Assembly: GCA_963759545.1 (NCBI GenBank)
Contig: CAVXAB010000021.1
Span: forward strand, 134,263 to 198,262
Reading direction: 5' to 3'
Length of the DNA: 64,000 nucleotides
DNA from: Trebonia sp963759545
GTDB lineage: Bacteria; Actinomycetota; Actinomycetes; Streptosporangiales; Streptosporangiaceae
Part shown: positions 45,626-54,696 of the stretch, in pieces
Layout of the letters: the number at the start of each line of letters is the position of its first letter
How positions within the stretch are numbered: position 1 is the first letter of the stretch
Made by a program: the position numbers and the translations under genes
Notes under the pieces: generated by a model
What the model was told of the DNA's origin: nothing
Databases searched by the model: none
Seen by the model: the letters and a program-made list of their open reading frames with translations, nothing else

Positions 45626-47200
45626 ATGTCCGAGGCAAGCGTCCCCGTGCCAGCGGGGGAAAGCAGCGGGACGCAAGAGGGCTGGGGCGCGACGGCCGCC
45701 CAGCCGGACTCGCGCCGCTGGCTGATCCTGGTCGTCATCGCGGTCGCCCAGCTGATGGTCGTGCTTGACGCCACGGTCATGAACATCGCGCTCCCGTCGG
45801 CGCAGCGAGACCTGGGCTTCAGCAACGTGGACAGGCAGTGGATCGTGACGGCGTACTCGCTGTCGTTCGGCAGCCTGCTGTTGTTCTGCGGCAGGCTCGC
45901 CGACCTGATCGGCCGCAAGGTCATGTTCATCACCGGCCTTGCTGGCTTCGCCGTGGCCTCCGCTGTCGGCGGCGCGTCGGTGAACTTCGGGATGCTGGTC
46001 ACCGCCCGCGCCTGCCAGGGCGTGTTCGGCGCCATGCTCGCGCCAGCCGCGCTGTCGCTGCTCGCCACGACCTTCACCGACCCGAAGGAACGCGGCAAGG
46101 CGTTCGGCATTTACGGTTCGGTCGCGGCCGGCGGCGGCGCGGTCGGGCTGCTGCTTGGCGGCGCGCTGACTTCTTACCTGTCCTGGCGCTGGTGCCTGTA
46201 CATCAACCTGATATTCGCCGGCGCGGCGATCATCGGCGGCCTGCTCCTGCTGCACAGGCAGCAGAAGGCGCCAGGTGCGCGGCTGGACGTCCCTGGTGTC
46301 CTGCTGGTCTCTGCCGGGATGTTCTGCCTGGTCTACGGGTTCTCCAACGCTGCGACGCACGACTGGTCCACCCCGTCGACCTACGGCTTCCTCGCGGTTG
46401 GCGTTGTGCTGCTCGCCGTGTTCGCGTTCTGGATGTCGCGCGCCAAGTACCCGCTGCTGCCGCCCCGGGTGGTCCTTGACAGGAACCGCGGCGCGGCCTA
46501 CCTGGGCATCCTGATCGTGGGCGCCGGCATGTTCGGCATCTTCCTGTTCCTCACCTACTACCTGCAGGACACGCTGCACTACTCGCCCGTGATCACCGGC
46601 GTCGCGTTCCTGCCGATGATCGCCGGGGTCGCCACGTCGTCCAACGTGTCCAACATCGTGCTGATGCCCCGCATCGGGCCCAAGCCGATCGTCACGGCCG
46701 GCCTGGTGCTCGCCGCCGGGGGCATGGCCTGGCTGACGCAGATAACCCCGCACTCGAGCTACGCCGCGAACATCCTGGGCCCGATCATCGTGACCGGCCT
46801 CGGCATGGGCCTGATGTTCTCGACGGCGTTCAACACCGGCACGTACGGCGTGCGGCCGCAGGACACGGGCGTCGCCTCGGCGTCCGTCAACACCGGCCAG
46901 CAACTCGGCGGCGCGATGGGCACCGCGCTGCTGAACACCATCGCGGCCAGCGCGACCGTCGGCTACCTGACTAGCCACGCCCGCGGCAAGCCGACCACGG
47001 CGCTGACGCAGCTGGCGTTGGTCCACGGCTACACGACCGCGTTCTGGTGGTGCGCCGGGATCTTCCTGTGCGGGGCGGTCCTGTGCGGCTCGCTGATGCG
47101 CCGCGGCCCGCTGCAGGGCCGCGCCGTCCAGGCCGCGCCTGGCTCCGCGGCTGCGCGGGCCGACGCTGCGGCGACGGACCCGGTCACCACCCCGGAGTGA
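45626..47200 (+). CDS. MFS drug efflux transporter, DHA2 (EmrB/QacA) type
   Basis: 524 residues, about 14 transmembrane helices. LDATVMNIALPSAQRDLGF (TM1 motif D1), FCGRLADLIGRKVMF (motif A), ARACQGVFGAMLAPAALSLL and AAGGGAVGLLLGGAL (motif C) are clear. Exports a toxic compound or endogenous product by proton antiport; the substrate would be sensed by the divergent TetR. ATG 45626 follows GGATGT; the upstream extension to 45557 overlaps the operator and is not conserved. A short Ala-rich cytoplasmic tail ends 2 bp from the convergent histidine kinase stop. Confidence 0.9.
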   Translation: MSEASVPVPAGESSGTQEGWGATAAQPDSRRWLILVVIAVAQLMVVLDATVMNIALPSAQRDLGFSNVDRQWIVTAYSLSFGSLLLFCGRLADLIGRKVMFITGLAGFAVASAVGGASVNFGMLVTARACQGVFGAMLAPAALSLLATTFTDPKERGKAFGIYGSVAAGGGAVGLLLGGALTSYLSWRWCLYINLIFAGAAIIGGLLLLHRQQKAPGARLDVPGVLLVSAGMFCLVYGFSNAATHDWSTPSTYGFLAVGVVLLAVFAFWMSRAKYPLLPPRVVLDRNRGAAYLGILIVGAGMFGIFLFLTYYLQDTLHYSPVITGVAFLPMIAGVATSSNVSNIVLMPRIGPKPIVTAGLVLAAGGMAWLTQITPHSSYAANILGPIIVTGLGMGLMFSTAFNTGTYGVRPQDTGVASASVNTGQQLGGAMGTALLNTIAASATVGYLTSHARGKPTTALTQLALVHGYTTAFWWCAGIFLCGAVLCGSLMRRGPLQGRAVQAAPGSAAARADAAATDPVTTPE

Positions 47201-47201
47201 G

Positions 47202-48902
47202 CTACTTCCTGCCCGTCCGCGCCGGCTCGGCCGGCGCGGACGTCTCCGCGAGCCCGGCGAGCACGATCGTGAAGCGGGTCATGCCTGGCCGGCTGGTCAC
47301 CAGCACCGCGCCGTGATGGGCGGTGACCACGGCGTCGACGATCGCGAGCCCGAGCCCGGTCGATGAGGCGTCGGTGGCGTGCGTGCGGGAGGTGTCGGCC
47401 CTGGTGAACCGCTCGAACAGGTCGGGCAGCAGCGCGGCGGGGATGCCGGGGCCGTCGTCGGTCACCGAGATCACCAGCCGGGGCGCGGGCGGCAGCGTCC
47501 CGTGCGATACCGACTCGGTACCGCTGCCTGGCTCGCCCGCGGGCAGCGCGCCGCTGACCCGCACGGTGACCGTGGTGCCGTCCGGGGTGTGCCGTCCGGC
47601 GTTGGACAGCAGGTTGCCGAGCACCTGCCGCAGCCGGTGCTCGTCGCCAAGGACAAGCTCAGGGTCGTCGGGCAGTTCGAGCACCCAGCGGTGGCCGGGG
47701 CGCGCCACCTGCGCGTCGCTCGTGGCGTCGATGGCCAGCCGCGTCATGTCGACGGGCTCGCTGCTCAGCGGCCGCCCGGCGTCAAGCCGGGCGAGCAGCA
47801 GCAGGTCGTCGACGAGCACGCTCATCCGGGTGGACTCAGACAGCACCCGGTCGAGGGCGTGCGTTACCGTCTCGGGGGAGTCGCCCGGGTGCCGCAGGGC
47901 CAGCTCGGCGTAGCCGCGGATGGCGGCCAGGGGCGTGCGCAGCTCGTGGCTGGCGTCGGCGGCGAACCGGCGCAGCCGTGACTCGCTCGCCGCGCGGCGC
48001 CGCAGCGCGGTCTCCACGTGACCGAGCATCCGGTTGAACGCGATCCCTACCTGGCCGGTCTCGGTTGCCGGGTCCGTGTCGGGCACTCCGGCGGGCAGCG
48101 ATACCTCGCCTGACTCGAGTGGCAGCGCGGTCACCTGCGACGCGGTGGTCGCCACCCGGCGCAGCGGTCGCAGTGAGAACCGCACCCAGAGGGTGCCGAG
48201 GACCCCGGCGAGCAGCACCACGGCGCCGAACACGGCGGCCTCCACGAGCGCGACGTCACTGAGGAAGTCGTGCAGGCTGGCCAGCGGCAGGCCGGTGATG
48301 TAGATGTTGCCGTCGCCGTCCGGGTCGAGGATCGCCGTGAGCAGGTACGAGCCGTGCGCCCAGCCCAGGTAGGTGTTGATGGTCGGGACGTGTCCGCTAC
48401 CGCCTCCGGCGGGCGTGTCCGGCGATGGCGTGATGCTGAGCAGTGTGTTCGTGTCGGCGGCGGACAGCGTCGGCGCCTGTTCGCCAATGAGCAGGCACTG
48501 CGGTTTCCCGTGCTTGATGACAGCGACGAAGGTCCCTTCCCCCAGCCCCGTGCATGACGTGGAGATGGGAGAGCCGGACGGGTTGGCACCCCCGCTGGCC
48601 GTGGGAACGGAACTGGGCGAGGGGCCGGGGCTCGCGTCCGCCCCGCCCGTGAGCTGCTGGCTGCCCTGCCCGTCGCTGTCCGCATTGGAGTGGAACCCGG
48701 TCGCCCAGCAGTTGTACGCGAGTCCGGTCGCGGTCTGCAGCTCGCTGTTGAGCTCGCCGGACAGCGTCCGCTGCACCGCGAAGTAGGTGACGAGGCCGAC
48801 CGTCGCGCAGCCGAGGGCGAGCAGCGCGACAAGCCCGGTGATCAGCCGGCCGCGCAGGGTGCGGGGCAGCGGGATACGGGGGCGCAGCTTCTTCACGACC
48901 AT
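47202..48902 (-). CDS. Sensor histidine kinase (OmpR-system type)
   Basis: 566 residues. TM1 at ~20-42 (LITGLVALLALGCATVGLVT), a Ser/Pro/Gly-rich periplasmic sensor of ~170 residues with Cys-containing strands, TM2 at ~225-250, then HAMP (WVRFSLRPLRRVATTASQ), HisKA with ADASHELRTPLAAIRGYAEL (His ~325) and HATPase_c (N-box LGNLLSNAGRHTP; G-boxes DDGPGIP and STGLGLAIV). Autophosphorylates and passes phosphate to the response regulator encoded just upstream (27-bp gap, same operon). Similar to actinobacterial TcrY/PrrB-type sensors. The sensed signal is unknown. Confidence 0.92.
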   Translation of the reverse strand: MVVKKLRPRIPLPRTLRGRLITGLVALLALGCATVGLVTYFAVQRTLSGELNSELQTATGLAYNCWATGFHSNADSDGQGSQQLTGGADASPGPSPSSVPTASGGANPSGSPISTSCTGLGEGTFVAVIKHGKPQCLLIGEQAPTLSAADTNTLLSITPSPDTPAGGGSGHVPTINTYLGWAHGSYLLTAILDPDGDGNIYITGLPLASLHDFLSDVALVEAAVFGAVVLLAGVLGTLWVRFSLRPLRRVATTASQVTALPLESGEVSLPAGVPDTDPATETGQVGIAFNRMLGHVETALRRRAASESRLRRFAADASHELRTPLAAIRGYAELALRHPGDSPETVTHALDRVLSESTRMSVLVDDLLLLARLDAGRPLSSEPVDMTRLAIDATSDAQVARPGHRWVLELPDDPELVLGDEHRLRQVLGNLLSNAGRHTPDGTTVTVRVSGALPAGEPGSGTESVSHGTLPPAPRLVISVTDDGPGIPAALLPDLFERFTRADTSRTHATDASSTGLGLAIVDAVVTAHHGAVLVTSRPGMTRFTIVLAGLAETSAPAEPARTGRK

Positions 48903-48929
48903 TGACCTGGAGACTCGCCTGACCAGGCG

Positions 48930-49781
48930 CTAGCCGGCCGGCTTGAGCACGTACCCGACGCCGCGCACGGTGTGGATGAGCGGTTCCCGCCCCGCGTCGA
49001 TCTTCTTGCGCAGGTAGCTGATGTACAGCTCGACCACGTGCGCCTGGCCGCCGAAGTCGTAGTTCCAGACCCGGTCGAGGATCTGCGCCTTGGACAGCAC
49101 GCGCCGGGGATTGCGCATCAGGAACCGCAGCAGCTCGAACTCGGTCGCGGTCAGGTCAATGAGGTCGCCGCCGCGGCGCACCTCCCGTGCGTCCTCGTCC
49201 ATGGTCAGGTCCGCGACGGTGAGCGCTCCCTCGCCGCCGGTCGTCCGCGCGAGGTTCGCCCGGCGGAGCAGCCCCCGCAGCCGGGCGAGCACCTCCTCGA
49301 GGCTGAACGGCTTGGTGACGTAGTCGTCGCCGCCGGCGGTCAGCCCCGCCACCCGGTCCTCCACGGCGTCCCTCGCGGTGAGGAAGAGCACGCAGATGCC
49401 CGGGTGCTCGGCGCGCAGCCGCCGCATGACCTCAACGCCGTCGAAGTCGGGGAGCATGATGTCGAGCACGACCGCGTCCGGGCGGAACTCCCGGCCCGTC
49501 TTGACCGCGTCGGCCCCGGATCCCGCGGTCCGCACGGACCAGCCCTCGTAGCGCAGGACGCTGGACAGCAGCTCGGCGAGGCTCGGCTCGTCGTCCACGA
49601 CGAGCACCCGGACGGGGGTGCCGTCCGCGTGCTGCGTGCCCGCACCCCGCCCGAGCGTCGCCACGGGGGCGGCGGGCGCGGCGGGCGCGGCGGTGGTCGT
49701 CGCCGTCGCCGCGCCGGCCATCACGGCCTGCGGGTACGCGCCGCCGGCCGACGCTTCGTCCCTCGGATCATCAGGCATCAT
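48930..49781 (-). CDS. OmpR/PhoB-family response regulator
   Basis: 283 residues. The receiver domain starts near residue 57 (VRVLVVDDEPSLAELLSSVL) with the phospho-Asp in AVVLDIMLPDFDGVEV, Thr in LFLTARDAVEDR and Lys in VTKPF. The winged-helix effector has DLTATEFELLRFLMRNPRRV and the segment VVELYISYLRKKID, ending HTVRGVGYVLKPAG. An extra ~55-residue Ala/Thr/Pro-rich N-terminal extension precedes the receiver, so translation may really start later (for example near residue 55), although no better ribosome site was seen. Upstream of its kinase in one operon. Confidence 0.92.
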   Translation of the reverse strand: MMPDDPRDEASAGGAYPQAVMAGAATATTTAAPAAPAAPVATLGRGAGTQHADGTPVRVLVVDDEPSLAELLSSVLRYEGWSVRTAGSGADAVKTGREFRPDAVVLDIMLPDFDGVEVMRRLRAEHPGICVLFLTARDAVEDRVAGLTAGGDDYVTKPFSLEEVLARLRGLLRRANLARTTGGEGALTVADLTMDEDAREVRRGGDLIDLTATEFELLRFLMRNPRRVLSKAQILDRVWNYDFGGQAHVVELYISYLRKKIDAGREPLIHTVRGVGYVLKPAG

Positions 49782-49919
49782 CGATCGCTCATTCGTAGCA
49801 GCTGAGTTACGGGTTTGCCCCTACAGCATGGCAAGTCCCCGAGACCCGAACCCCGAAAATTGCATATGGATTTCCTCTGAGAATCTGCGCCGCCGGCGCT
49901 CAGTAGCCGGTCAGCGCCC

Positions 49920-50549
49920 TCAGCTATCGAGCACGCGCGCGAGCTTGGACGCGTGCCCGGCCGGCCGCGCGCCGGCCGCGAGCAGCACGTCGGCCGCCGC
50001 CCGCTGCAGCGACGGGTCGGCGGTCGGCACCTCAACCTCGATCTCCCGCCACCGCAGTTCCGGCCCGGCCGGACGACCCTCCGGCGTCGGCTCGCCGCCT
50101 GGCGGCAGCCGACGCGCCGTCACCAGGTCGTCGGCGACCTCCGCCACGACGCGGCCATCGCCGCCACGGAGCGTCACGACCGTCCGTTCCGTATTGAGGA
50201 TGGCGATCGGGCCGAGCGGCTGGCCGCCGGTCACCTCGGCCACCCGCGCGGCGAGCACCTCCGGCACCTGCCGTTCGGCCGTGCCGAGCGGCGCGTGCAC
50301 CTCCCTGCGCGCGCCGGAGCCTTCTGGCAGCTTGAGGTGCCACCCCTCGTCCGTGCCGCCGGTGCGCCGCCGCAGCGTGATCTTGCTGGCGGCGAGCCGC
50401 CCGTCGCCGGTGTCGAAGTAGGTGGCGGACAAATGGTGCAGCACCGGCGCGGCCGCGCTGACCCCGAGCCGGGCGAAGGAGGGGCGCTCGAACCCCTCGT
50501 CTACGTCGAACTTCTGCTCAATCTCCACGAACTCCGACATGCTCGCCAT
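49920..50549 (-). CDS. CYTH-domain protein
   Basis: 209 residues. The ExExK signature is VEIEQKF near the N-terminus, followed by the CYTH strands LSATYFDTGDGRLAASKITL, RRRTGG and GWHLKLPEG. CYTH enzymes act on triphosphorylated substrates (thiamine triphosphate, inorganic tripolyphosphate) using metal ions; many actinobacterial versions carry a C-terminal CHAD domain, absent here. ATG 50549 and ATG 50540 are both possible; AGAGGCAGGG favours the first. Divergent from the GT87 gene, with 136 bp between. Confidence 0.82.
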   Translation of the reverse strand: MASMSEFVEIEQKFDVDEGFERPSFARLGVSAAAPVLHHLSATYFDTGDGRLAASKITLRRRTGGTDEGWHLKLPEGSGARREVHAPLGTAERQVPEVLAARVAEVTGGQPLGPIAILNTERTVVTLRGGDGRVVAEVADDLVTARRLPPGGEPTPEGRPAGPELRWREIEVEVPTADPSLQRAAADVLLAAGARPAGHASKLARVLDS

Positions 50550-50672
50550 CCCTGCCTCTCTTAGGGTGACCGAAGTCTAATGAATGCGGAGCGAATGGTG
50601 TCTTCGCCCGCCCCGTCCGCGGTCTTACGTGCGGCGAACGGTAAGTAGCGGATGAGTCACCATGCGTTGCAA

Positions 50673-50678
50673 TAGGCT
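50673..50678 (+). promoter_or_regulatory. -10 box TAGGCT, leaderless start
   Basis: TAGGCT ends 7 nt before ATG 50686, which decides that start over the upstream in-frame ATG at 50662. Confidence 0.5.
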
Positions 50679-50685
50679 GCCGCCC

Positions 50686-52161
50686 ATGCGAGCAGACGCC
50701 GGACCGACCATCCGGACCGGGCCGTCCAGCCGTCAGGGCGGGGCCAGCCGTCAGGACCAGGGCGGCGCGACTCGTGACCGCGTGCTCCTCGCCGTCGGTG
50801 CCGCGGTTGCGGCGGCGGCCGCGATCGCCTACCTCACCGCGATCGCCACCCACCCGATGGCCGCCATGCTCAAGGGCTTCGACCTGCGGGTGTACCTCGG
50901 TGGCGCGCGCCAGGCGCTCAGTCACTCTGGCCGGCTCTACGACTGGACCTACGCTGGCCACCCGGGCATCAAGTTCACCTACCCGCCGTTCGCCGCGCTG
51001 CTCTTCGCGGCGGGCCTCGCGCTCCCGTTCACGGCGCTGATGGGCCTGGTCACCGGGATATCGCTGCTCGCGCTTTGCGTCACCGTCGCGATCGCGTTCC
51101 GCGAGCTTGGCTGGCGGGGAGCGCGGCGCCTCGGCGCGAGCCTGCTCGTCGCCGGCCTGGCGCTGTGGACCGAGCCGGCGCAGCGCGCGCTCTTCCTCGG
51201 CCAGGTCGAGATCGTGCTGATGGCACTGGTCACCTGGGACCTGTGCCAGCCGGACGGGCGGCGCATGAAGGGCGCGGCGACTGGCCTCGCCGCGGGTATC
51301 AAGCTCGTGCCGCTGCTGTTCATCGTCTACCTCCTGCTGACCGGGCGGTTCAGGCAGGGCGCGGTGGCGACGGCGGCGTTCGCGGTCACCGTCGTCGCGG
51401 GCCGCGCCGCGTTCCCCGCGGCGTCCGTGACCTGGTGGCTCGGCGGGGACTTCGTGCGGGCGGGGCGCACCGGCTTCGTCGGCGGCCAGCAGAACCAGTC
51501 GCTGCGCGGCGCGCTGACCAGGCTGGCAGGCTCGGTTAACGGCGCGCAGCCGGCCTGGCTGATCGCCGCGGTCGCCGTCGCGCTCGCCGGGCTCGCCGCC
51601 GCCGTCCTCCTGCACCGGCGCGGGCAGGCGTTCGCGGGGCTCATGGCTTGCGCGCTCACCGCGCTGCTCGTCTCGCCGGTCAGCTGGGACCACCACTGGG
51701 TCTGGCTCGCCCCCGGCCTCGCGCTGCTCATCGACGCCGGTCACCGGGCCGGCCGCGCTGCCCGCTCCCCTTGGCCCTCCCCGTGTGCCGTTCGGCCGGC
51801 CATGGCCGGCCTAACGGCACACAGGGACACGCTGAGCGCCGTTCGTGGCGGCCGCGCCTGGTACGCGCTCGCGGCCGCGACCTGGGCGATGTTCGCCGCC
51901 TGGCCCGACTTCTGGTCGGCCAAGGCCGGCCTGCTGCAGGGCGGCCTTATCGGCTACGCCCCCGCCTCCGCCTGGGCCTACGGCGACAACCCGGCCTACG
52001 CCGAGTACCACTGGCACGGCCCGCAACTCCTCGCGGGCAACCTGGAACTCCTCGCCGGCCTAGCCCTGTTCGCCGTCCTGCTGGCCGCGGCCGCCGTCCA
52101 TGCGCGACCCACGAAGCGCCCTCAGCTCATCGCTCGGTGGTCGCGTCAAGGACCGGCTTGA
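50686..52161 (+). CDS. GT87 (DUF2029) membrane mannosyltransferase-like protein
   Basis: 491 residues, 10-11 transmembrane helices. DLRVYLGGARQALSHSGRLY with the Asp of the first loop, FTYPPFAALLFAAGL, and VSPVSWDHHWVWLAPGLALL are hallmarks of GT87 polyprenyl-phosphate-mannose-dependent alpha-mannosyltransferases (PimE-like). Expected to add a sugar to a lipid or glycan on the outer face of the membrane; acceptor unknown. The stretch RSPWPSPCAVRPAMAGL (~365) looks like a non-conserved insert. The 3' end overlaps the convergent trmO stop by 35 bp. Confidence 0.82.
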   Translation: MRADAGPTIRTGPSSRQGGASRQDQGGATRDRVLLAVGAAVAAAAAIAYLTAIATHPMAAMLKGFDLRVYLGGARQALSHSGRLYDWTYAGHPGIKFTYPPFAALLFAAGLALPFTALMGLVTGISLLALCVTVAIAFRELGWRGARRLGASLLVAGLALWTEPAQRALFLGQVEIVLMALVTWDLCQPDGRRMKGAATGLAAGIKLVPLLFIVYLLLTGRFRQGAVATAAFAVTVVAGRAAFPAASVTWWLGGDFVRAGRTGFVGGQQNQSLRGALTRLAGSVNGAQPAWLIAAVAVALAGLAAAVLLHRRGQAFAGLMACALTALLVSPVSWDHHWVWLAPGLALLIDAGHRAGRAARSPWPSPCAVRPAMAGLTAHRDTLSAVRGGRAWYALAAATWAMFAAWPDFWSAKAGLLQGGLIGYAPASAWAYGDNPAYAEYHWHGPQLLAGNLELLAGLALFAVLLAAAAVHARPTKRPQLIARWSRQGPA

Positions 52162-52537
52162 CGTCAATGACAGGCGTCTTGTCCAGGGCTTCCAGGCCCT
52201 GTACGTGAATCCGCAGCCCCTCGGCGGCGAGTACCCGCACCCGGTGCAGTCCGATGGGATTAGGCCGGTCGGGGGAACGGGTGCTGAAGACGCCAGTGAG
52301 CGGCCGCCGCGGGTCGTCGCGCGGCTGAGTGACCAGCACCCCTCGGTCGGCCCTGTCCAGCCACGTCAGCAGTATGATCTCGCTGCCGGCGGCGACGTCG
52401 CGGAGTCCGTCCGCGACGGCGGGCTCGAAGACGAGCCAGGCGTCCGGTGCGCCCTCGTCGCCCTGTCGCGGTGCCTGCGCCCGGTCGGTCAGCGGTGATT
52501 CGACCCAGCCGATCGGCTTTAGCTGAAACCCAGTCAT
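52127..52537 (-). CDS. trmO: tRNA N6-threonylcarbamoyladenosine methyltransferase TrmO (TsaA-like)
   Basis: 136 residues. LKPIGWVESPLTDRAQAPRQ at the N-terminus, ILLTWLDRADRGVL, and the signature TRSPDRPNPIGLHRVRVL are the conserved TrmO/UPF0066 blocks; the family uses SAM to methylate t6A37 in tRNA. Shorter than E. coli TrmO (no C-terminal domain), as in many archaeal and actinobacterial members, some of which have other roles. ATG 52537. Last gene of the minus-strand molybdo-operon, 40 bp after the truncated haemoglobin gene. Confidence 0.85.
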   Translation of the reverse strand: MTGFQLKPIGWVESPLTDRAQAPRQGDEGAPDAWLVFEPAVADGLRDVAAGSEIILLTWLDRADRGVLVTQPRDDPRRPLTGVFSTRSPDRPNPIGLHRVRVLAAEGLRIHVQGLEALDKTPVIDVKPVLDATTER

Positions 52538-52577
52538 GTCCCGCCCCGTCCGGCTCGATTCGCGTGCGATGAAGAGC

Positions 52578-53042
52578 TCAGGGCTGATAGGGCGGGGCGA
52601 CACCCCAGCCCCAGTGGGGTACCGGGGCCTGCTGCACGACATCGGCACCGGGCTGGGAGTTGTGCATGGCCAGCCGGGTGCCCCACTCCAGGTAACCGAC
52701 CAGCGCAGCCCGGAACTCCGGGTCTGACGGCAGGTCCGCGTCGTCCGCGGCCAGGCTCATCAGCGACGCGAACCGGAACCGCTGCTCGGCCGTGATGCCC
52801 AGGTCACGGTGGTGAGCGAGCATGGCCGGGTAGCCGCCGAGTCGCTCGGTGTACCCGGTGGGCCCGTCGAAGACCTCGCACCACCAGGTGGTGACGTGCT
52901 CGCGGTGCGCGGCGCTGACCCCGCCGGGGAACAACGGGCTGAGCAGGTCATCGCGCTCGACCCGGTCGTAGAAGCGGTCGATCATCCGCTCGATCGCGGC
53001 CCGGCCGCCCGCCCACTCGTACAGCGTCGGAACCTCGCTCAT
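52578..53042 (-). CDS. Truncated haemoglobin (group II-like)
   Basis: 154 residues. TLYEWAGGRAAIERMIDRFY, DDLLSPLF and HVTTWWCEVFDGPTGYT form helices A-E; the proximal His lies in AMLAHHRDLGI, with RFRFASLM after it. Binds haem and O2/NO; trHbs commonly detoxify NO or support redox enzymes. The position downstream of a molybdo-oxidoreductase and flavin reductase suggests these supply electrons or share a nitrosative or sulfur stress role, an inference only. ATG 53042. Confidence 0.88.
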   Translation of the reverse strand: MSEVPTLYEWAGGRAAIERMIDRFYDRVERDDLLSPLFPGGVSAAHREHVTTWWCEVFDGPTGYTERLGGYPAMLAHHRDLGITAEQRFRFASLMSLAADDADLPSDPEFRAALVGYLEWGTRLAMHNSQPGADVVQQAPVPHWGWGVAPPYQP

Positions 53043-53063
53043 ACTGGAACTGTAACACTGTAA

Positions 53064-53321
53064 TCATGCCGGCATGTCGAGCGCGCGGATGCCCATCAAG
53101 TCGACGCAGTGCATGCCCCGTACCTGGGTGATGACCACGAGCACGCCATCGCAGCTGCGGCAGCGGATGACCGTCCCCGGGCCGCCCGCGTAGAGGCCGC
53201 TCTCGCCGATCGGTGCGACGGCCCCGCACGACGCGCACGTCGCGACGGCGACGGTCATCTCCATCCCGAAGATCTCTTGCAGCAGGCCAGCAGCGCCGTT
53301 TCCGTCTAGTTCGTCCATCAT
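53064..53321 (-). CDS. DUF6510 zinc-ribbon-like protein
   Basis: 85 residues. Two Cys pairs, CASCGAVAP and CRSCDGVLV, separated by ~25 residues form a zinc ribbon; VRGMHCVDLMG follows. Matches the small DUF6510 proteins found beside sulfite-oxidase-like genes. Start ATG 53321 overlaps the flavin reductase stop and has GGAGG upstream. Function unknown. Confidence 0.8.
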   Translation of the reverse strand: MMDELDGNGAAGLLQEIFGMEMTVAVATCASCGAVAPIGESGLYAGGPGTVIRCRSCDGVLVVITQVRGMHCVDLMGIRALDMPA

Positions 53322-54076
53322 GGTCCTCCAGTACCGCCGAACCGTTCGGTCTTGACCCGGCCAGGCTCGTAGCCGAGCGCGACTAGCCCCGCGGCCACGG
53401 TCTCCACGAAGCTTGTCGGCCCGCACACGAACGCGAGCGGGTTCTTTCCCGCCGGCCACGCGGTCTCGGCCAGCAGCGCACGGTCGACCCGTCGCGCGTA
53501 GCCTGTCCACCCGCCGGGCTGCTCCCGGGTCAGGGTGTAGATGATCTCTACCCCGTCGTGATGGCCGTCGAGCTCATCGCGGTAGATGAGCTCAGACAGC
53601 GTGCGGGCCGAATAGAGCAACCTGACCGGGACGTCGCTTCCGCTGTGCTCGCGCTGGCGCAGGATAGCCCGCAGCGGAACGATTCCCGAGCCGCCGCCGA
53701 CGAGAAGCAGCGGGCCGCCGTCGGCCGTTTCCCATACGAAGTAGCCGCCGACCGGGCCGCGTATTTCCAGCTGGTCGCCGACGCGCAGGTCCTCGGTGAG
53801 GTACGGGGAGACCTCGCCGTCGTCGAGTCGCTCCACCGTAATGGCTACCGGGTCGTCGGCGGCGGCCGCGATCGAGTAGGACCGCTCCGCGCTGTAGCCG
53901 TCCTCGGCTGTCAGCCTGACGTCGAGGTGCTGCCCGGCACGGTGCCCCGGCCAGGACGGGACCGCCAGTCCGATGGTGCGCACGGACGGCGTCTCCCGCG
54001 TCACGGCTGTGACCGTCGCGACTTGCCAGGGCCGGGGGCCGGAACTCAGTCGCCTTGGTACCGCTGTTCCTTCCAT
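53318..54076 (-). CDS. Ferredoxin-NADP reductase-like flavoprotein
   Basis: 252 residues. FAD domain with ERSYSIAAAADDPVAITVER (RxYS motif), then GPVGGYFVWE and the NAD(P) domain LLLVGGGSGIVPLRAILRQ, ending FVCGPTSFVETVAAGL. No 2Fe-2S ferredoxin domain. Probably the electron-transfer partner of the sulfite-oxidase-fold enzyme, whose 3' end it overlaps by 31 bp (ATG 54076, GGAG upstream). In turn it overlaps the DUF6510 start. Confidence 0.88.
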   Translation of the reverse strand: MEGTAVPRRLSSGPRPWQVATVTAVTRETPSVRTIGLAVPSWPGHRAGQHLDVRLTAEDGYSAERSYSIAAAADDPVAITVERLDDGEVSPYLTEDLRVGDQLEIRGPVGGYFVWETADGGPLLLVGGGSGIVPLRAILRQREHSGSDVPVRLLYSARTLSELIYRDELDGHHDGVEIIYTLTREQPGGWTGYARRVDRALLAETAWPAGKNPLAFVCGPTSFVETVAAGLVALGYEPGRVKTERFGGTGGP

Positions 54077-54654
54077 GGGTCTCCGTACATGTTGTAGCCG
54101 TAGGTCTCCCAGAATCCGGGCCGGTCCTCGTCCATGAGCTCCAGGCCCCTGACCCACTTGGCGCTCTTCCAGAAATACAGGTGGGGTACCAGGAGCCGGG
54201 CCGGGCCGCCGTGCTCGGGCTCAAGCGGTGCGCCTCCGTAGCTGAAGGCCACCCACGCCTTGCCGCCCGTGACATCCTCCAGCGGCAGATTGGTCGTATA
54301 GCCGCCGTCGCTGAACGCCATGACGTACCCGGCGTCGTGCTCGACCTGGTCCAGCAGGGTGTCGACGGAAACGCCGCGCCATTCGGTATCCAGCTTCGAC
54401 CACCGCGTGACACAGTGAATGTCCACGGTCACCGCCTCTGCGGGCAGCTGCTGGAACTCCTGCCAGGTCCAGGACTTAAGCATCCTGGAGCCGCGACGGA
54501 CCGAGAAGGTCCATTCCGTCAGCGGGGTATGCGGAGTAGGCCCGGCAGACAGCACGGGGAATCCGTCGGTCAGGTACTGTCCAGGCGGCACCCGGTCCGC
54601 GGCACCCTCCGGCACGGTGTGGCGTCGTCGGAATCCGTGTGATATCGGGCTCAT
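54046..54654 (-). CDS. Molybdopterin-dependent oxidoreductase, sulfite oxidase fold
   Basis: 202 residues, the Mo-cofactor domain only. VTVDIHCVTRWSKLDTEWRG holds the conserved Cys that ligates Mo (~residue 81); DGGYTTNLPLEDV and GGPARLLVPHLYFWKSAKWV are also family-typical (MsrP/YedY-like soluble relatives). No Tat signal is visible, so cytoplasmic. Substrate could be sulfite, a sulfoxide or another oxyanion. ATG 54654. The neighbouring MoaD-like gene and flavin reductase fit cofactor supply and electron transfer. Confidence 0.88.
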   Translation of the reverse strand: MSPISHGFRRRHTVPEGAADRVPPGQYLTDGFPVLSAGPTPHTPLTEWTFSVRRGSRMLKSWTWQEFQQLPAEAVTVDIHCVTRWSKLDTEWRGVSVDTLLDQVEHDAGYVMAFSDGGYTTNLPLEDVTGGKAWVAFSYGGAPLEPEHGGPARLLVPHLYFWKSAKWVRGLELMDEDRPGFWETYGYNMYGDPWKEQRYQGD

Positions 54655-54696
54655 TTCCGGTCATCCTCTCGTGTGGCAGCCCGTCATGGTCAGCTC

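Noticed and set aside
45542..47026. 494-codon open frame antisense to the second MFS pump
   Set aside because: Same shadow pattern; the sense strand encodes a full 14-TM transporter.
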